A DNA stretch of 64,000 nucleotides from Rheum nobile. Its lineage: Eukaryota > Streptophyta > Magnoliopsida > Caryophyllales > Polygonaceae. The notes under the pieces are model-generated. The model was given only the letters and a program-made list of their open reading frames with translations, was not told the origin of the DNA and did no database searches. Position 1 is the first letter of the stretch. Each line of letters starts with the position of its first letter. A program made the translations under genes and the position numbers. The stretch lies in NCBI GenBank assembly GCA_027886185.1, contig WOAB01000188.1:620001-684000 (forward strand), in the 5' to 3' direction. Below are positions 21,497 through 33,587 of this stretch, in pieces.

Positions 21497-23993
21497 TGTA
21501 ACACCCCTAAATCTTAACCCATTTGGAAAGGTATTACCGCCAGTGACCGTAGTGTTCCTTACCGAGATCACCCAAGGCTTTACTGTTTTAAATACAATAC
21601 ATGGAATACAATTGATACATAATGATCAAAGTAATCAAATCAAAACATCAATCAAATGAATCATGAGTCCCGAGATTACATCCCAATCCCGAATAGGCCA
21701 AACACGGAGTTTAAACAAAGTACAGCGGAAGTCTTTAAACAAAGTACAACGGAAGTCTTTTAAAAGATATTACAAAAAGGGTTGTGATCGTAATGATCAC
21801 CTGCCCAAGGATCTCAACCTGATTAAAAGAAATTATTAAAACATCCAAAAACAACCGTCATCTTCATAGTCAATCTAGTCTCCTCATATCTTCGCTCTAT
21901 CTGATGTGCTGAATCGAACGGATGACACCAGCCCACATGCGGAGAACAATGTTCGTGGGTTAGTCTACTTGAATAGACTAGCAAGGGTAAAAAACAGAGT
22001 GGTTCTAGTGATCGTAACCGTTTACTATCATTGTCCCTCGAATAATAACCGAAGAGACGATACATAACCCGACACTTTTACGGAATAACAACAAGAGGTA
22101 TGCACAAGAGAAGATTCTGGAAGACTTAATCTTCACAGAAATCGACCCGAAAGAAGACTCCAAAGGAAATGAGTCTTTAAAGAAATATGACAAATCTGGA
22201 ATGTTTACAGAATCAAACAACAACGATTAAAAGCTGACTGAGATGCTTCGGCTCACAACCAACCTCACCGCTTACAGCGAATCTAGATTGGAAAGAGAAC
22301 GTACTCTGATCAAAAGTCAAGACGAGCTTTCCTAGCTGTACTATTTACTTAGCTGCACTACTCTCCAAAGGTATATTAATTAAGTGCTCTCGGGCACCTT
22401 ATCTTATTTAATTCCAAAACGATTAACACATTAAAAGCTTTTAATATATGTCCATGTCATGCAGGACCCATATCTAAGGAATGAACCTCACCGAGTCCAA
22501 ACCTCTGAATTTACATCGAAAGAATGAACCTCACAAAGTCCAAACTTCTACTATCACAGGGTCTTGCTCGCCCTTTAAAAGAATGAACCTCACTGAGTTC
22601 AAACTTCAACAATCGTTGGGTCTTCATCGCCCTTATAGTTATAAAGGAATGCGCATGGAACTCTCAGGATACAGGCGTTCCTACAAATACTCGTGCTAAC
22701 TTACAGTTACAACACAACCACAGTACAGGATAAATCCACATAAATGCCCGAAAGGCGATCACAGATAATAGCGTCGTTCTAACAGATATACAACCTATTA
22801 TATGATTTTCCAAAACAGTTTATAAAACCAATTCCAGACAAACACAGTAATCATTCCAAATTAATTACTCAGATAAACAACTGATAATTAATGTAAATAT
22901 GGAACGATGAGCAAGAGCGAACCGCCACTTTCCTGAGTCCGCAGAGATTGAACGAAGTCCAACGACGGGATTCCGGGCTCGACACAGAGACGAATCCGCC
23001 AACTCCGGTACCTTCGGATCGACCCATACAGAAACCCTAAGTTAGATTCGACAAACAATAATACCGATCTACGAAAGGAATCGAAGGAAACGAAACCCGA
23101 ACGAAGGCTACGGAAGCCAACACCAACAACCACGGCCACCAACACTTCACGGCGGGCGCCACAACAATCACGGCGGGCGCCGCCTTAAATACGGCGGGCG
23201 CCGCTCAACTACGGCGGGCGCCGCTCCTTGGCCCTTCTTCACGGCGGTTGGCCACAACATCACGGCGGGCGCCGGGATCTTCACGGCGGGCGCCGTCTCA
23301 TGTCGGCGGTCGCCGCCTTCGAGCCGGCGGTCGCCGTGATCCTCGCGGCGGTCGCCGTCGCGAACGAAAACAGAAATACGAGAGGGGAAAACTCACCCTC
23401 GACGATCGATTTGGCTCGTCTTTCGCCTTGCTTGGCTTCTAGGTGTCCGAGAGCCTCCAATGCTCCTCTTGGCCACCGGAAACGACACTAAACGAGCTCC
23501 GACGATTTACTAGAGCTTTCCCGAGAGAGAGCGTTTTGAGAGCGTATTTGAGAGACGAGAGCTTGACAGCGCTTCCGCGTTTTTCAGCCCCTTTCACTCT
23601 CACCCAATGCTCTCTATTTATAGGCAAAATTAGGGTTGGAAGGGAGCTTGGGTAATAACCCTTGGTTAACCAACTTGTACTTTTGCCTCATGGATAATAG
23701 CTCTTGGACAATAACCTTTGGATAAAGAATCTTATACTATTGCCCATTAGATAACAACTCTTGGACAATAAACTTGTACCAATCTTAACCCGTGTTAACA
23801 AAAATCATACACGAACGAGTACGAACTTCCAAAACATCTCGACTGTATAATTCTTCACTGAGAAAAATATTACAGATACAGAGCACATTACAGAATGTCT
23901 CAAACCTTCAGAATTAAATCCGACGTACCAAATTGGCGCTCGGGAAAAATCCATAATTCCCAAAATAGTCTTACAAAATTACGGGGTATCATA
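21497..23993 (-). repeat. TE-E 3' LTR
   Basis: About 2.5 kb. It contains three degenerate units of GAATGAACCTCACNGAGTCCAAAC (22478-22600), a GC-rich palindromic array (23128-23362) and a TATA-like CCTATAAATAG on the minus strand (23613-23624). Homologous to 27577-29869, TE-L and TE-H. Confidence 0.85.
23128..23362 (-). repeat. GGCGGGCGCC / GGCGGTCGCC array in the TE-E 3' LTR
   Basis: About ten GC-rich cores, ACGGCGGGCGCCG changing to CGGCGGTCGCCG, recur with spacings of mostly 16-30 bp. The cores are self-complementary or nearly so. They lie about 250-490 bp downstream of the TATA-like box in the transcribed sense. Confidence 0.85.
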
Positions 23994-24990
23994 TCACCTC
24001 CCCCTTAAAAGAAGTTTCGACCCCGAAACTTGGCCGAAAAACAACTCGGGAAAGTGTCTGAGCATCTTTGCCTCGGTTTCCCAAGTAACTTTCTCAGTCC
24101 CAGACCTGGACCACATAACTCGTACCAAAAGTACAATCTTGTTGCACAGCTGCTTCACACTGCGTTCGAGAATGCACACTGACATCTCCTCTCAAACATC
24201 ATTGCCTGAATCTCGATGTCCTTAAAGCTTAGCACATGAGACTCATCTTGGCACGAATTTCCTTAGCAAGGATACGTGGAACACATTATGCACTGGGTGT
24301 GCCGATGACGACAATGCCAAACGGTACGTTAGAGATCTTACTCTATCCAGAATCTTGAATGGTCCTACGTAGCGAGGGTTAAGCTTCCCACGCTTACCAA
24401 ACCTGAAACATCCTTGGGTGGCGATACTGTGACAAGTACCTTGCCACCAACCTCGAACTTGACAGTTCTACGCTCCTGGTCTGCGTAAGACTTTTGTCGA
24501 CTCTGAGCGATCAACAACCTCTGTCTAATCAGAGCAATGTCCGAAGCTATCCTTTCGACCAACTCTGATCCAAGCAGAATCTTGTCGGCATTATCATCCC
24601 AACAAATCGGATATCTGCATCTGTGACTATATAAAGCTTCGAACTGAGCCATCTTGACCGTAGCATGCCAGCTATTATCGTACGTGAGCTCAATCAGACT
24701 TAGGCTGTCTTCCCAGCTAGTCGGATGATCGAGTACGTATGCTTCTTAGCATATCCTCCAGGGTCTAGATGGTCTTTTCAGACTGACCATCTGTCTGATG
24801 ATGAAACACTGTTGAATCTCAATTCAATTCCCATGGCCTTGTGAAGTTCTTGCTATAAACTTGACATGAATCGGCCATCTCGATCCGATACAATGGTCTT
24901 AGGAATGCCATGTAAACGAACAATCTTTTGGAGAAAAACTTCTGCTGACCTCTGGGTCACCCAAGTAACCTCAGTTTCCAATGCAAGCAC
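23994..24990 (-). pseudogene. TE-E integrase core and chromodomain-like C-terminus
   Basis: Read on the minus strand from 24990: LHGIP-type sequence with SDRD around 24890, GIELRFN, then MAQFEALYSHRCRYPICWDD (24652) and KILLGSELVERIASDIALIR. Next comes VKFEVGGKVLVTVSPPKDV, and finally a chromodomain-like stretch, VRVMWSRSGTEKVTWETEAK, near 24090-24140, ending FRGRNFF by the PPT. Several frame changes and stops are present, and the N-terminal zinc domain of integrase is missing. In relatives the chromodomain directs insertion into heterochromatin. The PPT (TTTTAAGGGGGAGG) lies at 23994-24012. Confidence 0.75.
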
Positions 24991-25029
24991 TATTGTGCTA
25001 GTTCTAGGTCATGTGTTGGTTAGTTTGCT

Positions 25030-26140
25030 TCATAGGTTTTCAATTGTCTAGATGCGTATGCAATAACCTTGCCCCTCTGCATCAAAGACACATCCCAACC
25101 CATTTCTCGAAGAATTAACTATAGACCATATAGCCATCATTCTTTCCGACAACGCCAAAACTGGTACATAAGTCAGACACTGTTTCAACTTCTTGAAAAC
25201 TAGTCTTGCACTTGTCATCCCAGACAACTTCTTGTTGACCTTGCGAAACAGACTGGTCATAGGTGGAGTGATCTTAGAAAAATCCTTCCATGAACCGTCT
25301 ATAATGCTCAGCAAGCTCTGGGAAACTGCGCACCTCACTCACACCCTGAGGCCGCTTCCAAATAACTACTGATTCACTCTTTTGGGGAATAACCATAACC
25401 TCATTCTTATTAATCACATGGCCTAAGAAAGCCACTTCTAGATCCAACAATCGCACTTAGCCCACTTTGCGTACAACCGACTTGGTCTAAGGACCGATAA
25501 AGCAATCCGCAGATGTTCCCTGTGAGCTTCCTTGCTCGGGAAAATATCAAAATGCCATTGATGAAGACCACTATGAACTTATTCAAGTACTGGTCTAAAA
25601 CATTGATGCACTAGGTTCATGAAAACTGATGGAGCATTCGTAGATCCAGATGGCATGACTACAATCTCGTAGTGACCATCTCTCGTCCGAACGCAATCCA
25701 AGGAATATCATCCTCACGAATCCTGAGCTGATAAAAACCAGACCTCCGGTCGATCTTGGAGAAAACTTTTGCTCCCTGTAGTTGATCCAACATATCATCA
25801 CTCCTTGGCAACAGATACTTGCTCTTGATCGTGACTTTATTCAACTCTCGAAAGTCAAAACAAAGTCGAAACGGTCCATCTTTCTTTTTGACACATAAAA
25901 CTAGGGCACTCCTACTCAAGGTGATGCACTCAGCTTTATATAACTTTTGTCAAGAAGATCCTTGAGTTGCTTCTTCAACTCTTGCATCTCAACAGGAGCC
26001 ATCCGGTACGGTGCCTCAGAGATCGGCATGGTACTCGGCTCGAGATCAACGGCAAACTCCACAATACGATTCGGGGTATCCAAGAATATCTTCTGGAAAG
26101 ACACCCAGGAATCCTCTAACCACAGGAATATCAAAATTGA
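25030..26140 (-). pseudogene. TE-E reverse transcriptase and RNase H remnants
   Basis: Minus-strand pieces in changing frames read ISEAPYRMAPVEMQELKKQL (26030), LVLCVKKKDGPFRLCFDFRE (25900), ELNKVTIKSKYLLPRSDDML (25840), SKIDRRSGFYQLRIREDD (25760) and AEHYRRFMEGFF (25300). The YxDD motif is lost (VVFINGILIF near 25570). RNase H is only faint at 25050-25300. The copy cannot encode an enzyme. Confidence 0.8.
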
Positions 26141-26715
26141 AGTCGATCACTGCCTTATGACGCTTCCGTCAATCCATACCGAGAATAATTATCGTATGGG
26201 ACCATGGTTATTTAGGTCAAATCGCTTTGAATTTCTTACCCTTGATGATAATCGATAATCGACAATCCGACAGACGATTGGTTCCCACTAAATGGTCACC
26301 ATCTTGGACCAGCCCACTACATGGTTCACAGATGACTCACTAGTGGCTCCGAGCCCAGGCCCAGCCATTACCAGCGTCCACTGTTGCCATGAGCCACTGT
26401 CCATACATCTCAACCCATCCTTGGTTGCTCCACCTAATTAATAGGCAGCCATCTCCTAAGAGGTTGTTGGTGAGTCTCGAAGACGAGACCTTACCCCATA
26501 CCAAGCAACGAAACATTAACTTGGTATAAACCAAAGGTTCATATATAAGAAGAGTTACAACAAAAGGTTCACAACCTCGTTGCACACACAACTTAACTTA
26601 CAACCATCCAAAATTAAAGTCTGGGTAGCACCCACATCAACAACACATTAACAAAAGTAGAACGGAGATACAAAGTACTCTAAGCATTAGGATCATAGGG
26701 TCCATCCGCCTCACG
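26141..26715 (-). other. TE-E protease-position tract, decayed
   Basis: This lies between gag and RT, where the protease belongs. Short minus-strand matches such as LVGTNRLSDCRLSIIIKG near 26220-26280 hint at a protease remnant, but the DTG/DSG site is not recognisable. Otherwise I see nothing in it. Confidence 0.45.
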
Positions 26716-27576
26716 CATCACGTAAAGACGTTGACTCTGATTTCCAGAAGCCATTGGGGCTTTCCCTTTATTCTGCGCAATTGTCTGCATCGAAGGATTG
26801 GAAGTCTATGCTGGTTTAAACCTAGGTCTGTTGTTTGGATTAACAGACCCCTGATGAGACTCCGCTCCTTTCTGCATTCCCTGCCGACAGAACCTCTGCA
26901 TATGCCCTTCCTTCCCACAACCAAAACATGCCTTCCTCTCATTCCGACATGCAAAACTTTTGTGCCCAGATGCACCACAATTGTGACACTGAATCACTCC
27001 GCTGCTCCAACCTGAGCCCCTGGCAGAGTCAGACTGAGTTGTCTCGGTCTTAGCACGACCAGACTTCTCAAACTTGGTAGGCGATGCCGGTCGTTTGAAT
27101 GAACCAACCTGGCGATCCTGTTGCCCACCCTTTCCCTTAACTTGATTCTCCCGCTTATGAGAGGACTCCTCCAGTGTGACTTCCAACTTATAGGCCGCAT
27201 CCACGTACTGCTCGAGAGTAGAGCATGTGTGGTGCACCATCCATGGTTTAATATCTGGGCTCATCCATTCATGGAAGTACCAGATCTTTTGTGCCTCATT
27301 GGATATCTGCGGTTCAGCATACTGCAGCAAATGATTGAACTTGGTGGGGAGCTCTGTCACCTTCAACCCTTCTGTCTTAGGATACAAGAACTCCTTGTGC
27401 TTCTCCTCCCTCATAGCTCGAGAGAAGAAACGATCCATCATCTTGGTCTTAAACATTGACCAGGTCAACACCGGGCTATCAGCTAAGCCGGTACTCTCCC
27501 ACCATTCACTGGCTTCTTCCTTTAACTGTAGAGAAGCTATGTGCACTTTCTCCGCTTCAGTGCACTCAACATTACG
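26716..27576 (-). pseudogene. TE-E gag
   Basis: The minus-strand reading gives a Tekay-like capsid core, EAEKVHIASLQLKEEASEWW then WSMFKTKMMDRFFSRAMREE and VTELPTKFNHLLQYAEPQIS, followed by two zinc knuckles of C-x2-C-x4-H-x4-C form (CHNCGASGHKSFAC and CFGCGKEGHMQRFC). The N-terminus is missing: the frame begins where gag is fused to the middle of the 5' LTR at about 27577. A stop lies near 26806. The open part is 258 codons, long for so decayed an element. Confidence 0.83.
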
Positions 27577-29869
27577 AAACAACCGTCGTCTTCATAGTCA
27601 ATCTAGTCTTCTCATATCTTCGCTCTATCTGATGTGCCGAATCGAACGGATGACACCAGCCCACATGCGGAGAACAATGTTCGTGGGTTAGTCTACTTGA
27701 ATAGACTAGCAAGGGTAAAAAGCAGAGTGGTTTGAGTGATCGTAACCGTTTACTATCATTGTCCCTCGAATAATAACCGAAGGGACGATACATAACCCGG
27801 CACTTTCACGGAATAACAACAAGAGGTATGCACAAGAGAAGATTCTGGAAGACTTAATCCTCACAGAAATCGACCCGAAAGAAGACTCCAAAGGAAATGA
27901 GTCTTTACAGAAATATGACAAATCTGGAATGTTTACAGAATCAAACAACAGCGATTAAAAGCTGACTGAGATGCTTCGGCTCACAACCAACCTCACCGCT
28001 TACAGCGAATCTAGATTGGAAAGAGAACGTACTACATTCAAGTCTGGATCTTACAGAACCACATAACGATGATTTAAAAACTGACTAAGATGTTTCGGTT
28101 CACGACCAACCTCATCGCTTACAGCGAATCCAGATTGGAAAGAGAACGTACTCTGATCAAAAGTCAAGACGAGCTTTCCTAGCTGCACTATTTACTTAGC
28201 TGCACTACTCGCCAAAAGTATATTAATTAAGTGCTATCGCGCACCTTATCTTATTTAATTCCAAAACGATTAACACATTAAAAGCTTTTAATATATGTCC
28301 CTGTCACGCAAGACCCATATCTAAGGAATGAACCTCACCGAGTCCAAACCTCTGAATTTACATCGAAAGAATGAACCTCACAGAGTCCAAACTTCTACTA
28401 TCGCAGGGTCTTGCTCGCCCTTTAAAAGAATGAACCTCACTGAGTTCAAACTTTAACAATCGTTGGGTCTTCATCGCCCTTACAGTTATAAAGGAACGCG
28501 TATGGAACTCTCAGGATCCAGGCGTTCCTACAAATACTCGTGCTAACTTACAGTTACAACACAACCACAGTACAAGATAAATCCACATAAATGCCCGGAA
28601 GGCGATCACAGATAATAGCGTCGTTCTAACAGATATACAACCTATTATATGATTTTCCAAAACAGTTTATAAAACCAATTCCAGAAAAACACAGTAACCA
28701 TTCCAAATTAATTACTCAGATAAACAACTGATAATTAATGTAAATATGGAACGATGAGCAAGAGCGAACCGCCACTTACCTGAGTCTGCATAGATTGAAC
28801 GAAGTCTAACGACAGGATTCCGGGCTCGACACAGAGACAAATCCGCCAACTCCGGTACCTTCGGATCGACCCATACAGAAACCCTAAGTTAGATTCGACA
28901 AACAACAATACCGATCTACGAAAGAACGAAAGGAATCGAAGGAAACGAAACCCGAACGAAGGCTACGGAAGCCAACACCAACAACCATGGCCACCAACAC
29001 TTCACGGCGGGCGCCACAACAATCACGGCGGGCGCCGCCTTAAATACGGCGGGCGCCGCCTTAAATACGGCGGGCGCCACCTCAAGCACGGCGGGCGCCG
29101 CCCAACTACGGCGGGCGCCGCTCCTTGGTCCTTCTTCACGGCGACTGGCCACAACATCACGGCGGGCGCCAGGATCTTCACGGCGGGCGCCGTCTCATGC
29201 CGGCGGTCGCCGTGATCCTCGCGGCGGTCGCCGTCGCGAACGAAAACAGAAATACGAGAGGAGAAAACTCACCCTCGACGATCGATTTGGCTCGTCTTTC
29301 GCCTTGCTTGGCTTCTAGGTGTCCAAGAGCCTCCAATGCTCCTCTTGGCCACCGGAAATGACACTAAACGAGCTCCGACGATCCACTAGAGCCTTCCCGA
29401 GAGAGAGCGTTTTGAGAGCGTATTTGAGAGACGAGAGCTTGACAGCGCTTCCGCATTTTTCAGCCCCTTTCACTCTCACCCAATGCTCTCTATTTAACGG
29501 CAAAATTAGGGTTGGAAGGGAGCTTGGGTAATAACCCTTGGTTAACCAACTTGTACTTTTGCCTCATGGATAATAGCTCTTGGACAATAACCTTTGGATA
29601 AAGAAATTTGTACTATTGCCCATTAGATAACAACTCTTGGGCAATAAACTTGTACCAATCTTAACCCGCGTTAACAAAAGTTGTACACGAACGAGTACGA
29701 ACTTTCAAAACATCTCGACTGTATAATTCTTCACTGAGAAAAATATTACAGATACAGAGCACATTACAGAATGTCTCAAACCTTCAGAATTAAATCCAAT
29801 ATACCAAACTGGCGCTCGGGAAAAATCCATAATTCCCAAAATAGTCTTACAAAATTACGGGGTATCACA
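27577..29869 (-). repeat. TE-E 5' LTR, truncated
   Basis: It matches 21848-23993, but lacks the ~350 bp at 21497-21847 and carries an extra ~110-bp tandem copy (28030-28145) of the segment at about 27956-28032. That duplication is absent in the TE-E 3' LTR and present in TE-L. The GC array lies at 29002-29238. The TATA-like box is altered (GTTAAATAG, 29490-29498). Confidence 0.83.
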
Positions 29870-29874
29870 CCACT

Positions 29875-31713
29875 TCTCCAACTTCCTGACTTTGCCAAAG
29901 TCTTTGAGGTGGAATGTGATGCCTCCTCCAACATTGGCATAGGAGGGGTGCTTCTCCAAGACCGCCGCCCCATAGCCTACTTTAGTGAGAAACGTTCGGG
30001 GGCGGCCCTCAACTATCCCACCTACGACAAGGAGCTCTACGCCTTGATCCGGAGCTCAAGACTTGGCAACATTATTTGTGGCCAAAGGAATTCATCATCC
30101 ACTCGGATCACGAGGCTCTTGCTTACTTGAAGAGCCAAGCTCACCTTGGTCGAAGGCATGCTAGATGGGTGGAGTTCATGGAGACTTTTCCCTATGTGGT
30201 GAATCACAAGAAGGGCCAAGACAATGTGGTGGCCGACGCTCTCTCCTAAAGGTACCTTCTACTTGCTCATCTTGATGCTAAAGTTTTGGGTTTTTCTATG
30301 CTTAAATCATTATATACTCAAGACCCTTTCTTTAGCCACATTGTTGAGGAATGTTCCCGTCGGGGAGAGTTTGAGAGTTATTTCTTGGATGAGGTCTACC
30401 TATACCGAGCGGGAAAGTTGTGCATCCCTAGTTCTTCAATTAGGCAACTTTTGATTAAGGAAGCCCACGAGGGTCGTGGTCACTTTGGTGTGGCCAAGAC
30501 ACTCGCAGCCCTTAGAGAGCACTTCTTTTGGCCCAAAATGGCCCATCATGTGTCCATGTTTTGCAAGGCTTGCATTACTTGCCATCATGCCAACTCTAGG
30601 ACCCAACCCCATGGCCTTTACACCCCATTGCCCATTCCATCAGCCCCTTGGGAGGATATTTCCATGGAATTCATTACCGGGTTGCCAACTTCTAAGAAGG
30701 GGAGGGATTCCATATTTGTGGTGGTTGATAGGTTCTCCAAGATGGCTCACTTTATCTCTTGCAAGACCACCAACAATGCTTCGGAAATTGCTTCCCTCTT
30801 CTTTGATCATGTGGTTAAGTTGCATGGAATCCCTAGAACCATAGTGTCGGATCGGGACCCTAAGTTTGTGGGACACTTTTGGAGGACATTGTGGGGCAAA
30901 CTAGGCACCAACCTCTTATTCTCTACTAGTTGCCACCCCCAAACGGATGGGCAAACCGAGGTCACCAACCGCACCTTAGGTTCCTTGCTTAGGGCCGTCC
31001 TTAGGGCCAACCCACACAAGTGGGAGGACTTACTTTCGTATGTTGAGTTTGTGTATAATAGGTCCATGCATACGGTGACCAAGCTTACACCATTTGAAGT
31101 AGTCTATGGCCGAAACCCAATCACACCGCTGGACATGGTGCCCCATCCGTTGGCCATTGCCGAGCACCCGCAAGGAGCCAAGCGCGCCGACTTCATCCGC
31201 GAACTCCACGAGCGGACCCGAGTTCAACTCGAACGCCGTGCAGCCCAATACGAGGCCCACAACAACAAAGGCCGACGCCGTGTTGTCTTTGCCCCGGGCG
31301 ACCTCGTGTGGGTCCATTTGCGCAAGGAAAGATTCAAAGCTCACCGCCAATCCAAACTCAACCCCCGGGGAGATGGTCCTTTTCGCATCCTTCATCGCTT
31401 CAGAGACAATGCTTATGAAGTTGACCTCCCCGAGAAGTACGGTGCCCACCCCACCTTCAATGTGGCTGATTTGTCTCCATATATGCCACCGGAGTATGAT
31501 GAAGAATTGGGGACAATTCTCCCTCAAGAAGGGGAGAGTGATGAGTGCCATACACCCATCGACAAGGGCATTCAAGGCCCGGTGACTAGGGCCCAAGCCC
31601 GAGCTATGTCCCAAGCCATCAATGGCGTAGTCCACCGAGCCATCACAAGTCCGAGCCAAGGCGAGCATTCCGGCCTTGGGTCAAGATCACTATCGTGCCT
31701 CACCTCGGACTAG
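29875..31713 (+). pseudogene. TE-D RNase H and integrase, 3' part of pol
   Basis: RNase H begins LQLPDFAKVFEVECDASS and continues with a frameshift near 30055 and a stop at about 30247 (DALS-stop-RY). From 30286 a 475-codon open frame holds the integrase. The zinc domain has H/H/C/C around EAHEGRGHFGVAKT and CKACITCHH. The core has D in SMEFITGL (as E-F, the D being Glu here), SDRDPKF and GQTEVTNRTL. The C-terminus ends with GPVTRARARAMSQ. The first catalytic Asp appears as MEF rather than MDF, so the active site may be altered. The last 58 codons lie in the 3' LTR. Confidence 0.83.
31522..31538 (+). promoter_or_regulatory. TE-D polypurine tract
   Basis: CAAGAAGGGGAGAG sits directly before the LTR start TGATGAGTGCC, inside the pol frame. 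Confidence 0.85.
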
Positions 31714-32308
31714 TCCCGGCGCCGACGCCTCCATGCCACGACAATCAAGCCCCATGGCTTCGACTCCAAGGCATCAAGGCGCGCGCCATCCACCAAGCCT
31801 ATGGCTTTTATACCTTTCTTAGTTATTTAAGTTGCATTTCCTTTTATGGGCGTGTGGACCCATTTATGGAATGGCTCTTAGTCCATTTTGAGACCTAGAC
31901 TATTTAAAGCTTGTATTGCCTTCATTTTCTAACTAGTTGAAGAATTAAAGAGTGGCATAGCCTAAGGTTGAGTTTACCTCCCTCTAGGCAGCCACTATCT
32001 TCTTTCAGCTCAAGCCTTCCACAATCCAATCTATCCTTCTCCCATCACACTCATTTGGATCTCGCAAGCTCTCATTCGAACAAGCCATTCTCGGCCAAGG
32101 AACCTCCAAGAGAGGTTCCCTTGGCACCTCCCCATTCGCACCTCCTCTCGGCGTCTCCTTGGTGACTCCTCTTCCTCACGGCCGAGAGCCCTCTCCAAAG
32201 GACTAGTGGAGACCATTCAAGATCAAGGAAGGAGAAGAAGCCCTAGCTTAGGCACGGTCCACTCTCTCTAGGGAAGAAAGGCTCCATTGGGAACCTTGAT
32301 TCTCATCA
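31539..32308 (+). repeat. TE-D 3' LTR
   Basis: 770 bp, TGATGAGT to CTCATCA. Pol codons end at 31713. A TATA-like CTATTTAAAG is at 31900-31909. Confidence 0.87.
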
Positions 32309-33587
32309 TACGTAGCTTATAAAAGAGCACCAAATCAGACGTAGTTCTAAAAGAATATTTGTTTCAAATTTTGGTTGTAGTTTTAGTTGTGACTGAATCC
32401 TATATATATTTGAATTTGATATCGAATTTCCTACGTATCCGTTTAATGCGGAATCAAGTCGTACGTAGTTCTAGAACTTTGAACGATACCATATGACGAC
32501 TGAAAGTTGTATAACTTATAAATGGACGTGAATTTTATACTTTAGCCTGATTTGTATAATTCACATTTGAAGACTTATTTTATGTGTCATCATCAAAGAA
32601 ATTTAGTATAAACTAAATCTTGCATGTACATGGACTTGGTTATCATGTATGTGATTAAGCACAAAAAGCACCCACAAGTACCATCTAATTATTATGGATT
32701 AAGCTTTATGCTATTAACAACCCAAATATGCTTTTTTAGAAGAATTTATGCACTTAGCAAATTACTTTGCAACTTATTCGTTGATATTATTCATCACACC
32801 CATGTTTGGACTTGACTTCCATGTATATACCCAAGACATTTTCCCAAAAATGAATATCAAATTTTGAACTAATATAATAGGCAAGCTATATATTTAGAAA
32901 ACTTTGAAAATTCTATCATTAAGCCAATTAATTAGCCACTAACAACATGGATTTCAACCATTGTTAAACTGATCCTTGAGCTTTTAAAAAACCCCATTGA
33001 CGTACATTTGAAATCCAGGTGCTTAAAACCTTAAAATGGGTCACCAAGTTTCCATTGATTTCATCCACTGCTTTTCTTTGGGAAAGTCAAATCAACAACT
33101 AATTAAGCACGTAAGAAATAAGTGCTAAATCCCTTTTTTTGTATAGGAAGTGTTTCTGCTGAATTCGTCAATGGTTATATTGATGAATCATATAGATTTC
33201 AACTTGTCTTTCATGGAATGACAGTGATGAATAACCTCGTTTTGATATGGGAAACGAACCCGTTTCGATATGAGAAAATGAACCCATTTCGATATGAGAA
33301 ACGAACCCGTTTCAATATGGAGCATTTTTTCCGATTTGATAAAACGTCATGTTTCTATATGTGAAACAATTTGTTTCAATTTGACAAAACATCATGTCTC
33401 CACATGAAAAACACTTTGTTTTCATTAGACAAAACATCGTGGCTCTACATGAGAAACACTTTGTTACGATTTTCATATAGTGATTTTAAGACATAGTTTC
33501 AAAGAAACATATAGTCTTTATGTAGTATTTTGGACCCATTTGAATCCCCGCAACTACAAGATTTCACGTACTGTTTGGATCCATTTG
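32309..33587 (+). other. AT-rich spacer between TE-D and TE-I
   Basis: No supported gene. It includes the tandem repeats listed at 33243-33468 and a short TACGTAGTTCTA phrase at 32337 and 32463. Otherwise I see nothing in it. Confidence 0.6.
33243..33468 (+). repeat. 23-bp and 45-bp degenerate tandem repeats
   Basis: Three units of about 23 bp (GAAACGAACCCGTTTCGATAT type) at 33243-33312 are followed from 33341 by nearly three 45-bp units beginning AAAACRTCATG. Both contain GAAAC..GTTTC inverted halves. Confidence 0.75.

Larger units (their letters stand above)
21497..29869 (-). mobile_element. TE-E: decayed Tekay/Del-like chromovirus
   Basis: It is flanked by TSD CCACT (21492-21496 and 29870-29874) and starts TGTAACACCC, ending GGGTATCACA on the + strand. 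Minus-strand order: truncated 5' LTR (27577-29869), gag, decayed protease/RT/RNase H, integrase with chromodomain-like end, PPT, 3' LTR (21497-23993). About 350 bp of the 5' LTR 3' end, the PBS and the gag start are deleted at 27577. The Tekay assignment rests on Gag with two zinc knuckles, LTR ends and the C-terminal chromodomain pattern. Confidence 0.85.
16425..32308 (+). mobile_element. TE-D: CRM-like gypsy element, inactivated
   Basis: Its 5' LTR survives only as the last 32 bp (16425-16456) because TE-B sits in it; those bases equal the end of the 3' LTR (31539-32308). The interior has gag, protease and RT up to 21491, is interrupted by TE-E, and resumes with RNase H and integrase at 29875. 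Several nonsense codons and at least one frameshift disable it. As in TE-C, the pol frame runs into the 3' LTR. The right flank TACGT cannot be compared because the left end is off window. Confidence 0.87.

Noticed and set aside
23128..23362. CRISPR-like array from evenly spaced GC repeats
   Set aside because: Cores of only about 13 bp, degenerate, spacers short and related, in a plant LTR.
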